Source: Acidovorax delafieldii
GTDB lineage: Bacteria > Pseudomonadota > Gammaproteobacteria > Burkholderiales > Burkholderiaceae_C
DNA length: 64,000 nt
Direction: 5' to 3'
Assembly: GCA_002377855.1 (NCBI GenBank)
Contig: DFQQ01000015.1
Location: forward strand, 27,664 to 91,663
Notes under the pieces: generated by a model
Databases searched by the model: none
What the model saw: only the letters and a program-made list of their open reading frames with translations
What the model was told of the DNA's origin: nothing
Program-made: the position numbers and the translations under genes
Shown here: positions 44,867-54,575 of the stretch, piece after piece
Position numbering within the stretch: position 1 is the first letter of the stretch
Layout: every line of letters begins with the position of its first letter

Positions 44867-46221
44867 TGACCACGGCGGCACAGATTCTTTCCCAGTTCAA
44901 GGCAACGGGCGTACAGACCTGCTTCCATGATCGTCATATCAACCCGCAGATCTACGCGGGGCTCAACGGCAACAATTGGAGCATTAAGGAGTATGAGGCG
45001 CGAGGCGGTTACCAGGCGCTGCGTCGTATTCTCGGCAGGGATGGTGGGGAAGGTTTGACCCAGGACCAGGTAATCGCGACCGTCAAAGAGTCGGGGTTGC
45101 GTGGACGCGGAGGCGCAGGCTTCCCGACAGGACTGAAGTGGAGCTTCATGCCTCGGTCATTCCCCGGGCAAAAGTACCTCGTCTGCAATTCTGACGAAGG
45201 CGAGCCAGGCACCTGCAAGGATCGCGATATTCTGCAATTCAATCCACACATTGTGATTGAAGGCATGATCATTGCGGCTTATGCAATGGGTATCACTGTG
45301 GGCTACAACTACATCCACGGTGAGATTTTCCAGACTTACGAACGCTTCGAAGCCGCATTGGAAGAGGCTCGTGCTGCTGGATATCTAGGCAATGGAATCA
45401 TGGGAAGCGAGTTCAGCTTCCAGTTGCATGCGGCTCATGGGTTCGGCGCTTATATCTGTGGTGAGGAAACTGCACTGCTGGAGTCGTTGGAAGGCAAGAA
45501 GGGGCAACCACGCTTCAAACCACCATTTCCGGCCAGCTTTGGCTTGTATGGCAAGCCGACCACCATTAACAACACCGAAACGTTTGCAGCGGTGCCATGG
45601 ATCATCCGCAACGGTGGGGCGGCTTACTTGGAGTGTGGGAAGCCGAACAACGGCGGCACCAAGATCTTCTCGGTGTCAGGCGATGTGGAAAAACCGGGGA
45701 ACTATGAAATTCCTCTGGGAACCCCGTTCTCCAAATTGTTGGAATTGGCTGGAGGTGTGCGCAAAGGCCACCAGCTCAAGGCCGTGATTCCTGGCGGCTC
45801 CTCAGCGCCTGTGCTTCCTGCATCGATCATCATGGAGTGCACGATGGACTACGATTCCATCGCAAAAGCGGGCTCGATGTTGGGTTCGGGGGCTGTGATC
45901 GTGATGGACGACTCGCGGAGCATGGTGGAGAGCCTGTTGCGGTTGTCCTATTTCTATTCGCATGAGTCCTGCGGCCAATGCACCCCATGCCGCGAAGGAA
46001 CCGGCTGGATGTGGCGAGTGATTGATCGCGTTCAGCACGGCCAAGGGCGTGAGGGTGATTTGGACCTGCTCAATTCCGTGGCCGACAACATCCAGGGGCG
46101 CACGATTTGCGCTCTGGGCGACGCTGCGGCCATGCCCGTGCGCGCCATGTTGAAGCATTTCCGTCCTGAGTTTGAGGCATTGATCCGGAACAAAGGCTCG
46201 CAAGCTGCCGCATCCGCCTGA
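44866..46221 (+). CDS. nuoF: NADH-quinone oxidoreductase subunit F
   Basis: 51-kDa-type subunit that binds NADH, FMN and cluster N3. The 451-aa protein has GLRGRGGAGFPTGLKW (nucleotide binding) and NSDEGEPGTCKDR (FMN). The 4Fe-4S ligands are Cys369, Cys372, Cys375 (ESCGQCTPCREGTGW) and Cys415 (RTICALGDA). The ATG at 44866 shares one base with the nuoE stop. Confidence 0.98.
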   Translation: MTTAAQILSQFKATGVQTCFHDRHINPQIYAGLNGNNWSIKEYEARGGYQALRRILGRDGGEGLTQDQVIATVKESGLRGRGGAGFPTGLKWSFMPRSFPGQKYLVCNSDEGEPGTCKDRDILQFNPHIVIEGMIIAAYAMGITVGYNYIHGEIFQTYERFEAALEEARAAGYLGNGIMGSEFSFQLHAAHGFGAYICGEETALLESLEGKKGQPRFKPPFPASFGLYGKPTTINNTETFAAVPWIIRNGGAAYLECGKPNNGGTKIFSVSGDVEKPGNYEIPLGTPFSKLLELAGGVRKGHQLKAVIPGGSSAPVLPASIIMECTMDYDSIAKAGSMLGSGAVIVMDDSRSMVESLLRLSYFYSHESCGQCTPCREGTGWMWRVIDRVQHGQGREGDLDLLNSVADNIQGRTICALGDAAAMPVRAMLKHFRPEFEALIRNKGSQAAASA

Positions 46222-46235
46222 TTGCGAGAAAACAT

Positions 46236-48374
46236 ATGGTTGAAATTGAACTGGACGGTCAGAAAGTGGAAGTCGCCGAAGGCTGCATGGTGATGCATGC
46301 AGCTGAGAAGGCAGGCACCTATATCCCACATTTCTGCTATCACAAGAAGCTCTCGATTGCTGCCAACTGCCGCATGTGCTTGGTGGATGTAGAGAAAGCG
46401 CCGAAGCCCATGCCTGCCTGCGCCACGCCGGTGACACAAGGCATGGTGGTGCGGACCAAAACCGATAAGGCCATCAAGGCCCAGAAATCGGTAATGGAGT
46501 TCCTGCTGATCAATCACCCTCTGGACTGCCCAATCTGCGACCAGGGAGGCGAATGCCAGCTGCAGGATTTGGCCGTTGGCTACGGAGGCTCTTCTTCGCG
46601 TTACGAAGAAGAAAAGCGCGTGGTTCTGCACAAGGATGTGGGCCCGTTGATCTCCATGGCAGAGATGAGCCGTTGCATCCACTGCACTCGCTGCGTACGC
46701 TTTGGACAAGAAGTGGCCGGCGTGATGGAACTGGGCATGATCCATCGTGGCGAGCATTCCGAAATCACGACGGTAGCCGGTGACACGGTGGATTCCGAGC
46801 TGTCGGGCAACATGATCGATATTTGCCCGGTGGGCGCATTGACGAGCAAGCCGTTCCGTTACAGCGCTCGCAGCTGGGAACTATCCCGTCGCCGCTCTGT
46901 GAGTCCTCACGACTCCACCGGATCCAATTTGATTGTTCAGGTCAAGAACCATAAGGTCATGCGGGTCGTTCCTTTTGAAAACGAAGCCGTGAACGAATGT
47001 TGGATTGCTGACCGCGACCGTTTTTCGTACGAGGCGCTCAATGGTGAGGATCGACTCACTCACCCCATGCTGAAGCAAGGTGGGGTGTGGAAGGAGGTCG
47101 ATTGGCAAACAGCCCTGGAATATGTAGCCAACGGTCTCAAGAACATTCGCAATGACCATGGAGCGAATGCTATCGGTGCCTTGGTCAGCCCACACAGCAC
47201 AGTGGAGGAGCTTTACCTGGCCGGAGCTTTCGTTCGCGGTTTGGGTAGCGACAATGTCGATTACCGCCTGCGCAACGCTGAATTCAGTGCTCCAGAAGGT
47301 ATTCGGTGGCTTGGCACCTCGATTGCCTCGCTTTCCACTTTGCAAAGCGTATTGGTGGTGGGCTCCAACCTTCGCAAGGATCATCCGCTGTTCGCTCAGC
47401 GCATCCGACAGGCGGCTCGCCACGGATGTCAAGTCAGTGCGCTGGATTCAGTCGCTCGGGACTGGGCTCTACCGGTGAAGCATGTTGTCGCGAAAAGCGC
47501 TGGCCAGTGGCTGCAAGCTTTGGGGGGGATAGCCGCTGCGGTTGCGCAAGAAAAAGGAATTTCGGCGCCCCCTGGAGCATGGTCTATTGACGATGTGGCA
47601 ACTGCAATTGCCCGTTCGCTTTTGGCGGGTGAGCGAAAGGCGGTGTTGCTGGGCAACGCTGCCGCTCACCACGCTCATGCCACGCAGCTGCTGGCGCTTG
47701 CCAACTGGATTGGCGAGCACACCGGTGCCACAGTCGGCTATCTCACAGAGGCCGCGAACACGGTAGGAGCCCAGTTTGTGGGCGCACACCCCGTGAGTGG
47801 TGGCTTGAACGCATCGCAAATGCTGTCAGGTGGCTTGAAAGCGGCATTCCTGTTGAACAACGAGCCTGTGCATGATTCAGCTTTGGGCTTGCGCGCCGCA
47901 CAGGGCCTTTCGGCGGCAGAGATGGTGGTGACCCTGAGTCCATTCAAGGCCAACATGGACTTCAGTGATGTGCTTCTGCCCATTGCTCCGTTCACGGAAA
48001 CATCGGGCAGCTTCATCAATGCAGAAGGTCGCCTGCAGAGCTTTCACGCTGTCGTTCGGCCGTTAGGCGAGGCCCGGCCCGCCTGGAAGGTGCTTCGTGT
48101 GTTGGCCAACATGCTGGATGTACCGGGTTTCGATTTCGAAACCTCGCAGGATGTGTTGGCCCGTGCTACCAACGCTGCACCAGGCACAGTGGCCCAGGTG
48201 GACACAGCCCAATTGTCCAATGCCGTCGCCGGCGGAGTCGTGGCTCCTACTCGAGACGGCTCGGGTGAGCCCGTGGTTGCCTCCATTTATCAATTGGATG
48301 GACTGGTGCGTCGCTCCCCATCTTTGCAATTGACTGCCGATGCGCGTATGGCACACGAGGGGGTGGTGGCATGA
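46236..48374 (+). CDS. nuoG: NADH-quinone oxidoreductase subunit G
   Basis: 75-kDa-type subunit, 712 aa, holding three clusters near its N terminus. The 2Fe-2S ligands are Cys34, Cys45, Cys48 and Cys62. The His-Cys 4Fe-4S ligands are His94, Cys98, Cys101 and Cys107 (HPLDCPICDQGGECQL). The next 4Fe-4S site uses Cys147, Cys150, Cys153 (CIHCTRCVRF) and the later ICPVGAL cysteine. A molybdopterin-oxidoreductase-like domain follows, structural only. The stop overlaps nuoH as ATGA. Confidence 0.97.
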   Translation: MVEIELDGQKVEVAEGCMVMHAAEKAGTYIPHFCYHKKLSIAANCRMCLVDVEKAPKPMPACATPVTQGMVVRTKTDKAIKAQKSVMEFLLINHPLDCPICDQGGECQLQDLAVGYGGSSSRYEEEKRVVLHKDVGPLISMAEMSRCIHCTRCVRFGQEVAGVMELGMIHRGEHSEITTVAGDTVDSELSGNMIDICPVGALTSKPFRYSARSWELSRRRSVSPHDSTGSNLIVQVKNHKVMRVVPFENEAVNECWIADRDRFSYEALNGEDRLTHPMLKQGGVWKEVDWQTALEYVANGLKNIRNDHGANAIGALVSPHSTVEELYLAGAFVRGLGSDNVDYRLRNAEFSAPEGIRWLGTSIASLSTLQSVLVVGSNLRKDHPLFAQRIRQAARHGCQVSALDSVARDWALPVKHVVAKSAGQWLQALGGIAAAVAQEKGISAPPGAWSIDDVATAIARSLLAGERKAVLLGNAAAHHAHATQLLALANWIGEHTGATVGYLTEAANTVGAQFVGAHPVSGGLNASQMLSGGLKAAFLLNNEPVHDSALGLRAAQGLSAAEMVVTLSPFKANMDFSDVLLPIAPFTETSGSFINAEGRLQSFHAVVRPLGEARPAWKVLRVLANMLDVPGFDFETSQDVLARATNAAPGTVAQVDTAQLSNAVAGGVVAPTRDGSGEPVVASIYQLDGLVRRSPSLQLTADARMAHEGVVA

Positions 48375-49447
48375 TCGACGCGCTCTACAACGCGGGCCTG
48401 GGGTTGTTGCCATTTGGCTGGTGGACTGCCCTGGCATGGCCGGTCCTTTGGATCTTGCTCAAGATTGTCTGCATCTTGGCTCCACTCATGGGTGCGGTTG
48501 CTTACCTGACGCTGTGGGAGCGCAAGCTCTTGGGCTTCATGCAAGTGCGTCACGGCCCCAACCGGGTTGGCCCGTTGGGATTGTTGCAGCCTATTGCCGA
48601 TGCCTTGAAGCTGCTGACCAAAGAAATCATCCAACCCACTGCAGCGAGCAAAGGGCTGTTTGTGCTGGGGCCAGTGATGGCCATCATGCCGGCTCTTGCT
48701 GCCTGGGTGGCCATTCCTTTCGGGCCTGATGTGGCGCTGGCCAATGTCAACGCGGGCTTGCTGCTGGTCATGGCTATCACATCGATTGAGGTGTACGGCG
48801 TCATCATTGCCGGGTGGGCTTCGAACTCAAAGTACGCTTTTCTCGGCGCTTTGCGAGCATCTGCCCAAATGGTGAGCTATGAAATCGCAATGGGTTTCTG
48901 TTTCCTGATCGTGATCATGGTTTCGGGCAGCATGAACCTGACCGAGATTGTGACCAGCCAGGGCCGCGGGTGGGCAGCGTCGCATGGCGTAGCCCTGTTC
49001 TCTTGGAACTGGTTGCCCCTGCTGCCGATTTTCCTGGTCTATCTGATTTCCGGAGTCGCTGAAACGAACCGCCACCCGTTCGACGTGGTGGAAGGTGAGG
49101 CTGAAATCGTGGCCGGGCACATGGTTGAGTATTCGGGCATGGGATTCGCCATTTTCTTCTTGGCCGAATACGCGAGCATGTGGCTGGTGTCCATCCTTGC
49201 GGTACTCATGTTCCTGGGCGGATGGTTGCCTCCTGTGGATGCGTTGGCTTTCATTCCCGGCTGGATATGGCTGGCCGCCAAGACGTTCTTGGTCGTGTCG
49301 ATGTTCATCTGGATTCGCGCTACGTTTCCTCGCTTCCGTTATGACCAGATCATGCGTCTGGGTTGGAAGATTTTCATTCCAGTCACATTGGTGTGCCTGG
49401 TGGTTGTGGGCGGCTGGTTGCTCTCGCCCTGGAATATCTGGAAATAA
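48371..49447 (+). CDS. nuoH: NADH-quinone oxidoreductase subunit H
   Basis: Membrane subunit (ND1 family), 358 aa with about eight helices, that links the quinone site to the proton-pumping arm. Motifs are ERKLLGFMQVRHGPNRVGPLGLLQP and the conserved acidic loop ETNRHPFDVVEGEAEIVAGHMVEYS. A further family segment is WIRATFPRFRYDQIMRLGWK. The start overlaps nuoG by 4 bp. Confidence 0.98.
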   Translation: MIDALYNAGLGLLPFGWWTALAWPVLWILLKIVCILAPLMGAVAYLTLWERKLLGFMQVRHGPNRVGPLGLLQPIADALKLLTKEIIQPTAASKGLFVLGPVMAIMPALAAWVAIPFGPDVALANVNAGLLLVMAITSIEVYGVIIAGWASNSKYAFLGALRASAQMVSYEIAMGFCFLIVIMVSGSMNLTEIVTSQGRGWAASHGVALFSWNWLPLLPIFLVYLISGVAETNRHPFDVVEGEAEIVAGHMVEYSGMGFAIFFLAEYASMWLVSILAVLMFLGGWLPPVDALAFIPGWIWLAAKTFLVVSMFIWIRATFPRFRYDQIMRLGWKIFIPVTLVCLVVVGGWLLSPWNIWK

Positions 49448-49459
49448 GCGGGGACACAA

Positions 49460-49972
49460 ATGACTGCTGTTGTTGCTGCTGCACCTTTCTCCTTCAAAGA
49501 CTTCCTCAAGAGCTTCATGCTCGTTGAGTTGCTCAAGGGCATGGCCCTGACGGGGCGCTACGCCTTTCGCCGCAAGGTGACTGTGCAATTCCCAGAGGAA
49601 AAGACACCTTTGTCGCCCCGGTTCCGCGGACTGCATGCGCTGCGCCGCTATGAAAACGGAGAAGAACGGTGCATTGCCTGTAAGTTGTGCGAGGCGGTAT
49701 GTCCTGCCCTGGCGATCACGATCGAATCGGATGTACGTGACGACGGTTCGCGCCGCACCACGCGCTACGACATTGATCTGACGAAGTGCATTTTCTGTGG
49801 TTTCTGTGAAGAAAGCTGCCCCGTGGATTCCATTGTGGAGACGCATATCTTCGAATATCACGGCGAAAAGCGAGGCGATCTGTATTTCACAAAGGACATG
49901 CTCTTGGCGGTGGGTGACCGGTACGAAGGCGAAATCGCTGCAGCTAAGGCGGCAGATGCCAAGTACCGCTGA
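49460..49972 (+). CDS. nuoI: NADH-quinone oxidoreductase subunit I
   Basis: TYKY-type ferredoxin subunit of 170 aa with two 4Fe-4S clusters. Ligands are Cys71, 74, 77, 81 (CIACKLCEAVCPA) and Cys110, 113, 116, 120 (CIFCGFCEESCPV), with the fourth cysteine of each set serving the other cluster. It passes electrons from NuoG towards N2. A GGGGA site precedes the ATG. Confidence 0.98.
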   Translation: MTAVVAAAPFSFKDFLKSFMLVELLKGMALTGRYAFRRKVTVQFPEEKTPLSPRFRGLHALRRYENGEERCIACKLCEAVCPALAITIESDVRDDGSRRTTRYDIDLTKCIFCGFCEESCPVDSIVETHIFEYHGEKRGDLYFTKDMLLAVGDRYEGEIAAAKAADAKYR

Positions 49973-50022
49973 TCGGTGTTGAACTCAGCCTGTTTGCCAG
50001 ACTTTCTATAAAGACCCGATCC

Positions 50023-50691
50023 ATGGACGCCAAGACTGGTTTCTTTTATCTTTTCTCGGTTGTGCTGCTGTTTGCTGCCTTTCGAGTCATCACGGCGCGC
50101 AACCCTGTGCACGCCGTGCTTTATCTCATTCTTGCCTTCTCGCAGGCCGCCGCTGTTTGGTTGCTGTTGAAGGCCGAATTTCTCGCCATTGCGCTGGTAC
50201 TGGTGTATCTAGGCGCCGTCATGGTGCTGTTTCTTTTCGTGGTGATGATGCTGGATATCCACATCGATACCGTACGCAAAGGATTCTGGAAGCACTTCCC
50301 CTTGGCGGCCACAGTGGGGGCGCTGATTGCGCTGGAGATGGCGGCCGTGTTGATGGGAGGTTTCCGCGGGCTGGAAGAGCCTAAGGCTGCGGCTCCTTTG
50401 TTGGATGCTGCCGGGCAAGTGATTCAGTATTCCAATACCAAGACCTTGGGAAAGCTGCTGTACACACAGTACCTTTACCCAGTTGAAATTGCAGCGGTCA
50501 TCCTGCTGGTGGCAATGATTGCTGCCATTGCACTGACGTTGCGTCAGCGCAAGGATAGCAAGGCGATCAATCCATCCACCCAGATTCGCGTCCGTGCGCG
50601 CGATCGGCTGGATGTCGTGAAGGTGGCCGTGACGCAGAGGCCCGCAGAGCCGCTGCCCGAAATCGTTCCGGCCGAGGAGAAAAAAACATGA
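50023..50691 (+). CDS. nuoJ: NADH-quinone oxidoreductase subunit J
   Basis: ND6-family membrane subunit, 222 aa with five helices. Motifs are ARNPVHAVLYLILAFSQAA and EFLAIALVLVYLGAVMVLFLFVVMML, which carries the pi-bulge helix and conserved Gly/Tyr. The C terminus is an extended charged tail. The stop overlaps nuoK as ATGA. Confidence 0.96.
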   Translation: MDAKTGFFYLFSVVLLFAAFRVITARNPVHAVLYLILAFSQAAAVWLLLKAEFLAIALVLVYLGAVMVLFLFVVMMLDIHIDTVRKGFWKHFPLAATVGALIALEMAAVLMGGFRGLEEPKAAAPLLDAAGQVIQYSNTKTLGKLLYTQYLYPVEIAAVILLVAMIAAIALTLRQRKDSKAINPSTQIRVRARDRLDVVKVAVTQRPAEPLPEIVPAEEKKT

Positions 50692-50996
50692 CTTTGACTT
50701 TGGGGCATTTTCTTTCGCTCGGCGCGATGCTGTTCGCTTTGTCGGTCATCGGTATTTTTCTGAACCGCAAAAACCTGATTGTGCTGTTGATGGCAATCGA
50801 GCTGATGCTGCTTGCCGTGAACATGAATTTCGTCGCGTTTTCCCATTATCTGGATGACATGCACGGGCAAGTGTTCGTGTTTTTTATCTTGACCGTGGCC
50901 GCAGCTGAGTCCGCTATCGGGCTGGCCATTCTGGTGCTGCTGTTCCGCAACAAGACCAGCATCAACGCAGAAGACCTCAACACCCTTAAGGGTTGA
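50688..50996 (+). CDS. nuoK: NADH-quinone oxidoreductase subunit K
   Basis: ND4L-family subunit, 102 aa with three helices. It carries the two buried glutamates of the proton path in LLMAIELMLLAVNMNFVAF and TVAAAESAIGLAILVLLFR. It ends RNKTSINAEDLNTLKG, typical of the family. The start overlaps nuoJ by 4 bp. Confidence 0.97.
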   Translation: MTLTLGHFLSLGAMLFALSVIGIFLNRKNLIVLLMAIELMLLAVNMNFVAFSHYLDDMHGQVFVFFILTVAAAESAIGLAILVLLFRNKTSINAEDLNTLKG

Positions 50997-51027
50997 TGAG
51001 CCACCCGTATTCCCTAGGTTCTCAAGA

Positions 51028-53061
51028 ATGAGTCAAACCCTCTCTGCTTCAACGCTCCTGGCTGTTCCGCTGGCTCCGCTGGCGGGCGCTTTGTTGGCTG
51101 GCGTATTCGGTACAACCTTTGGCGGCAACTGGATTGGGCGACGCCTCAGCCACACGCTGACGATCCTTGGCGTGTTGGTGGCTTTCGTCCTCTCCGCGAT
51201 GACGCTCAAGAGCGTTGCCCTGGACGGCGCACGTTTTAACGAAACGCTCTACACCTGGATGGTCGTAGGTGGTCTGAAGATGGAAGTAGGCTTTCTGGTG
51301 GATAGCCTCACTGCCATGATGATGGTGGTGGTAACTTTTGTGTCCCTGATGGTGCACATCTACACCATTGGCTACATGGAAGAAGACGAAGGGTACAACC
51401 GCTTCTTTGCCTACATTTCGTTGTTCACCTTCTCCATGCTCATGCTTGTCATGAGCAACAACCTGCTGCAGTTGTTCTTTGGTTGGGAGGCGGTGGGCCT
51501 GGTTTCCTACTTGTTGATCGGTTTCTGGTTCAACAAGCCTTCGGCCATTTTTGCCAACATGAAGGCGTTTTTGGTGAACCGGGTAGGTGACTTCGGGTTC
51601 ATCCTGGGCATTGGCCTGATCGCTGCGTACGCCGGCACCCTGAATTATGGCGAAATCTTCGCGAAATCGAGCGAGTTGGGCGCCTTGAACTTCCCCGGTA
51701 CCGGCTGGATGTTGATCACCGTGATTTGCATTTGTCTGTTCATCGGCGCCATGGGTAAGTCCGCCCAGTTCCCCTTGCATGTATGGCTGCCCGATTCGAT
51801 GGAAGGTCCCACCCCCATTTCCGCGCTGATTCACGCGGCCACCATGGTGACGGCTGGCATCTTCATGGTGTCGCGCATGTCGCCTTTGTTTGAATTGTCA
51901 GACACTGCTTTGAATTTCATTTTGGTGATCGGGTCCATTACCGCCCTGTTCATGGGTTTCCTGGGCATCATCCAGAACGATATCAAGCGTGTTGTGGCTT
52001 ATTCCACGCTGTCGCAGCTGGGGTATATGACTGTGGCGTTGGGCGCCTCTGCCTATTCAGTTGCCGTGTTCCACCTGATGACGCACGCGTTTTTCAAGGC
52101 GCTTTTGTTCTTGGGCGCTGGCTCCGTCATCATGGGCATGCACCACAACCAAGACATTCGGTGGATGGGTGGTGTGCGCAAGTACATGCCGATCACATGG
52201 ATCACTTCTTTGCTCGGATCGCTGGCGCTGATTGGTACCCCGCTGTTCTCGGGCTTTTATTCCAAAGACAGCATCATCGAAGCTGTGCACTTCAGTCATT
52301 TGCCTGCCGCTGGGTTTGCGCATTTTGCGGTCTTGGCGGGTGTTTTTGTCACAGCTTTCTATTCCTTCCGCATGTATTTCCTCGTGTTCCATGGCAAGGA
52401 GCGCTTTGATCAGAACCCCGATGCGCACCATGGCGACCACCATGGGCATGATGATCATCACGAGCCTCATGAGTCGCCGTGGGTCGTGACGGTTCCCCTT
52501 GTTTTGCTGGCCATCCCATCAGTGGTAGTGGGCTTCATGTTCATTCAGCCCATGCTGTTTGGTGACTTCTTCAAGGATATGATCTTTGTGGATGCCGCCA
52601 AGCATCCTGCGATGGCGAAACTGGGTGAGATATTCCACGGCCCGGTGGCCATGGCCTTGCACGGCTTGCAAACGGCGCCTTTCTGGTTGGCTCTGGCCGG
52701 TGTCGCGTTGTCGTACTACATGTACATGGTCAACCCCGCTTTGCCCGCAGGAATCAAAGCCCGCGTGCAGCCGCTGTACCGCCTGCTGGAAAACAAGTAT
52801 TACTTGGATTGGATCAACGAGAACATTCTCGCCAGAGGCGCTAGGGCCCTGGGCGTAGGGCTCTGGAAGGTGGGCGACCAAGCCATCATTGACGGCGGCA
52901 TCGTGAATGGCTCGTGGAAGCTGGTCGGTGCCGTGGCAGGTATGGTGCGTTGGATCCAGTCTGGTTTTATTTTCCATTACGCCTTGGTGATGATTCTGGG
53001 TGTGTTCGCGCTGATGACTTGGTTTGTCTGGGGCGACTTCTTCATGCAACTCATCAAATAA
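51028..53061 (+). CDS. nuoL: NADH-quinone oxidoreductase subunit L
   Basis: ND5-family antiporter-like proton pump and distal subunit, 677 aa with about 16 helices. Motifs include FFGWEAVGLVSYLLIGFW (conserved Glu), AMGKSAQFPLHVWLPDSMEGPTPISALIHAATMVTAG (conserved Lys) and QNDIKRVVAYSTLSQLGYM. A His/Asp-rich loop lies near residues 466-485 (AHHGDHHGHDDHHEPHESPW). The C-terminal lateral helix and final anchor are present. Confidence 0.98.
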   Translation: MSQTLSASTLLAVPLAPLAGALLAGVFGTTFGGNWIGRRLSHTLTILGVLVAFVLSAMTLKSVALDGARFNETLYTWMVVGGLKMEVGFLVDSLTAMMMVVVTFVSLMVHIYTIGYMEEDEGYNRFFAYISLFTFSMLMLVMSNNLLQLFFGWEAVGLVSYLLIGFWFNKPSAIFANMKAFLVNRVGDFGFILGIGLIAAYAGTLNYGEIFAKSSELGALNFPGTGWMLITVICICLFIGAMGKSAQFPLHVWLPDSMEGPTPISALIHAATMVTAGIFMVSRMSPLFELSDTALNFILVIGSITALFMGFLGIIQNDIKRVVAYSTLSQLGYMTVALGASAYSVAVFHLMTHAFFKALLFLGAGSVIMGMHHNQDIRWMGGVRKYMPITWITSLLGSLALIGTPLFSGFYSKDSIIEAVHFSHLPAAGFAHFAVLAGVFVTAFYSFRMYFLVFHGKERFDQNPDAHHGDHHGHDDHHEPHESPWVVTVPLVLLAIPSVVVGFMFIQPMLFGDFFKDMIFVDAAKHPAMAKLGEIFHGPVAMALHGLQTAPFWLALAGVALSYYMYMVNPALPAGIKARVQPLYRLLENKYYLDWINENILARGARALGVGLWKVGDQAIIDGGIVNGSWKLVGAVAGMVRWIQSGFIFHYALVMILGVFALMTWFVWGDFFMQLIK

Positions 53062-53074
53062 GGAAAAAAACAAA

Positions 53075-54553
53075 ATGAGTTCGTTGTTGAGTCTCGCAAT
53101 CTGGATACCTATCGTCTTCGGTGTGATCTTGCTCGCCCTTGGGCGTGATGACCACGCCCGTGCCGTGCGCTGGATCGCTTTGGTGGGGGCGCTCGTTGGG
53201 TTGTTGGTAACGCTGCCGCTGTACGGGGGGTTTGAGACTGGTACCGCCGCGATGCAATTCGTGGAAAAGGCCGTTTGGATTGAGCGCTTCAATGTGAACT
53301 ATCACGTGGGCGTTGACGGCATTTCCTTTTGGTTCGTACCGTTGACGGCGTTCATCACCGTCATTGTGGTTCTCGCCTCTTGGGAGTCGATTACAGAACG
53401 CGTGAACCAGTACATGGGCGCTTTCTTGATTTTGTCGGGCCTGATGATCGGGGTATTCACGGCTTTGGACGGCATGCTGTTCTACGTGTTCTTCGAAGCC
53501 ACCCTGATTCCCATGTACCTGATCATCGGTATCTGGGGCGGCCCCAACAAGATCTACGCAGCGTTCAAGTTCTTCCTGTACACGCTGCTTGGCTCGTTGT
53601 TGATGCTGATCGCTCTGATCTACCTGTACAACCAATCGGGTGGCAGCTTCGATATTGCGGCTTGGCACAAGCTGCCGTTGAGTAGCACGGCGCAGACGTT
53701 GTTGTTCTTTGCCTTCTTTGCAGCGTTCGCCGTCAAGGTGCCCATGTGGCCTGTGCACACATGGCTGCCTGACGTGCACGTGGAAGCTCCCACAGGTGGT
53801 TCGGCAGTGCTGGCTGCCATCATGCTGAAGCTGGGCGCCTATGGTTTCCTGCGCTTCTCTCTGCCTATCGCGCCTGATGCTTCGCGGGAATGGGCTTGGC
53901 TGATGATTGCCCTGTCTTTGGTCGCTGTGATCTATGTGGGCCTCGTCGCCATGGTCCAGAAGGACATGAAGAAGCTGGTTGCGTACTCTTCAGTGGCGCA
54001 CATGGGTTTCGTGACCCTGGGTTTTTTCATCTTCAACGACCTCGGTGTCTCGGGCGGTTTGGTGCAGATGATTGCGCACGGGTTTGTTTCGGGCGCGATG
54101 TTCCTCTCCATCGGTGTACTGTATGACCGCGTCCATTCGCGTGAGATTGCCGCCTACGGCGGTGTCGTCAACACCATGCCCAATTTCACCGCGTTTGCTC
54201 TGCTGTTTGCGATGGCCAACTGCGGTTTGCCGGGGACTGCTGGCTTTGTGGGTGAGTGGATGGTTATCCTGGGTGCTGTAAAGGCCAACTTCTGGGTCGG
54301 CTTGGCTGCAGCGACGGCATTGATCTTCGGTGCCGCATACACGCTTTGGATGTTCAAGCGCGTCTATCTGGGACCCGTTGGCAACAGCCATGTCAAGGAG
54401 CTGACCGACATTGGGAGGCGTGAATTCTTGGTTCTCGCGCTGTTGGCTGTGGCCGTCCTGGCAATGGGCTTGTATCCCCGTCCGTTCACCGATGTGATGG
54501 ATACATCAGTGGCTGAACTGCTCAAGCACGTGGCCTTGCAAAAGCTGAACTGA
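53075..54553 (+). CDS. nuoM: NADH-quinone oxidoreductase subunit M
   Basis: ND4-family proton-pumping subunit, 492 aa with about 14 helices. Motifs are FEATLIPMYLIIGIWGG (conserved Glu), KVPMWPVHTWLPDVHVEAPTGGS (conserved Lys) and QKDMKKLVAYSSVAHMGFV. The ATG at 53075 with AAGGA upstream is used rather than in-frame codons inside nuoL. Confidence 0.98.
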   Translation: MSSLLSLAIWIPIVFGVILLALGRDDHARAVRWIALVGALVGLLVTLPLYGGFETGTAAMQFVEKAVWIERFNVNYHVGVDGISFWFVPLTAFITVIVVLASWESITERVNQYMGAFLILSGLMIGVFTALDGMLFYVFFEATLIPMYLIIGIWGGPNKIYAAFKFFLYTLLGSLLMLIALIYLYNQSGGSFDIAAWHKLPLSSTAQTLLFFAFFAAFAVKVPMWPVHTWLPDVHVEAPTGGSAVLAAIMLKLGAYGFLRFSLPIAPDASREWAWLMIALSLVAVIYVGLVAMVQKDMKKLVAYSSVAHMGFVTLGFFIFNDLGVSGGLVQMIAHGFVSGAMFLSIGVLYDRVHSREIAAYGGVVNTMPNFTAFALLFAMANCGLPGTAGFVGEWMVILGAVKANFWVGLAAATALIFGAAYTLWMFKRVYLGPVGNSHVKELTDIGRREFLVLALLAVAVLAMGLYPRPFTDVMDTSVAELLKHVALQKLN

Positions 54554-54575
54554 CCGACAGAACAGAGAGATTGAG

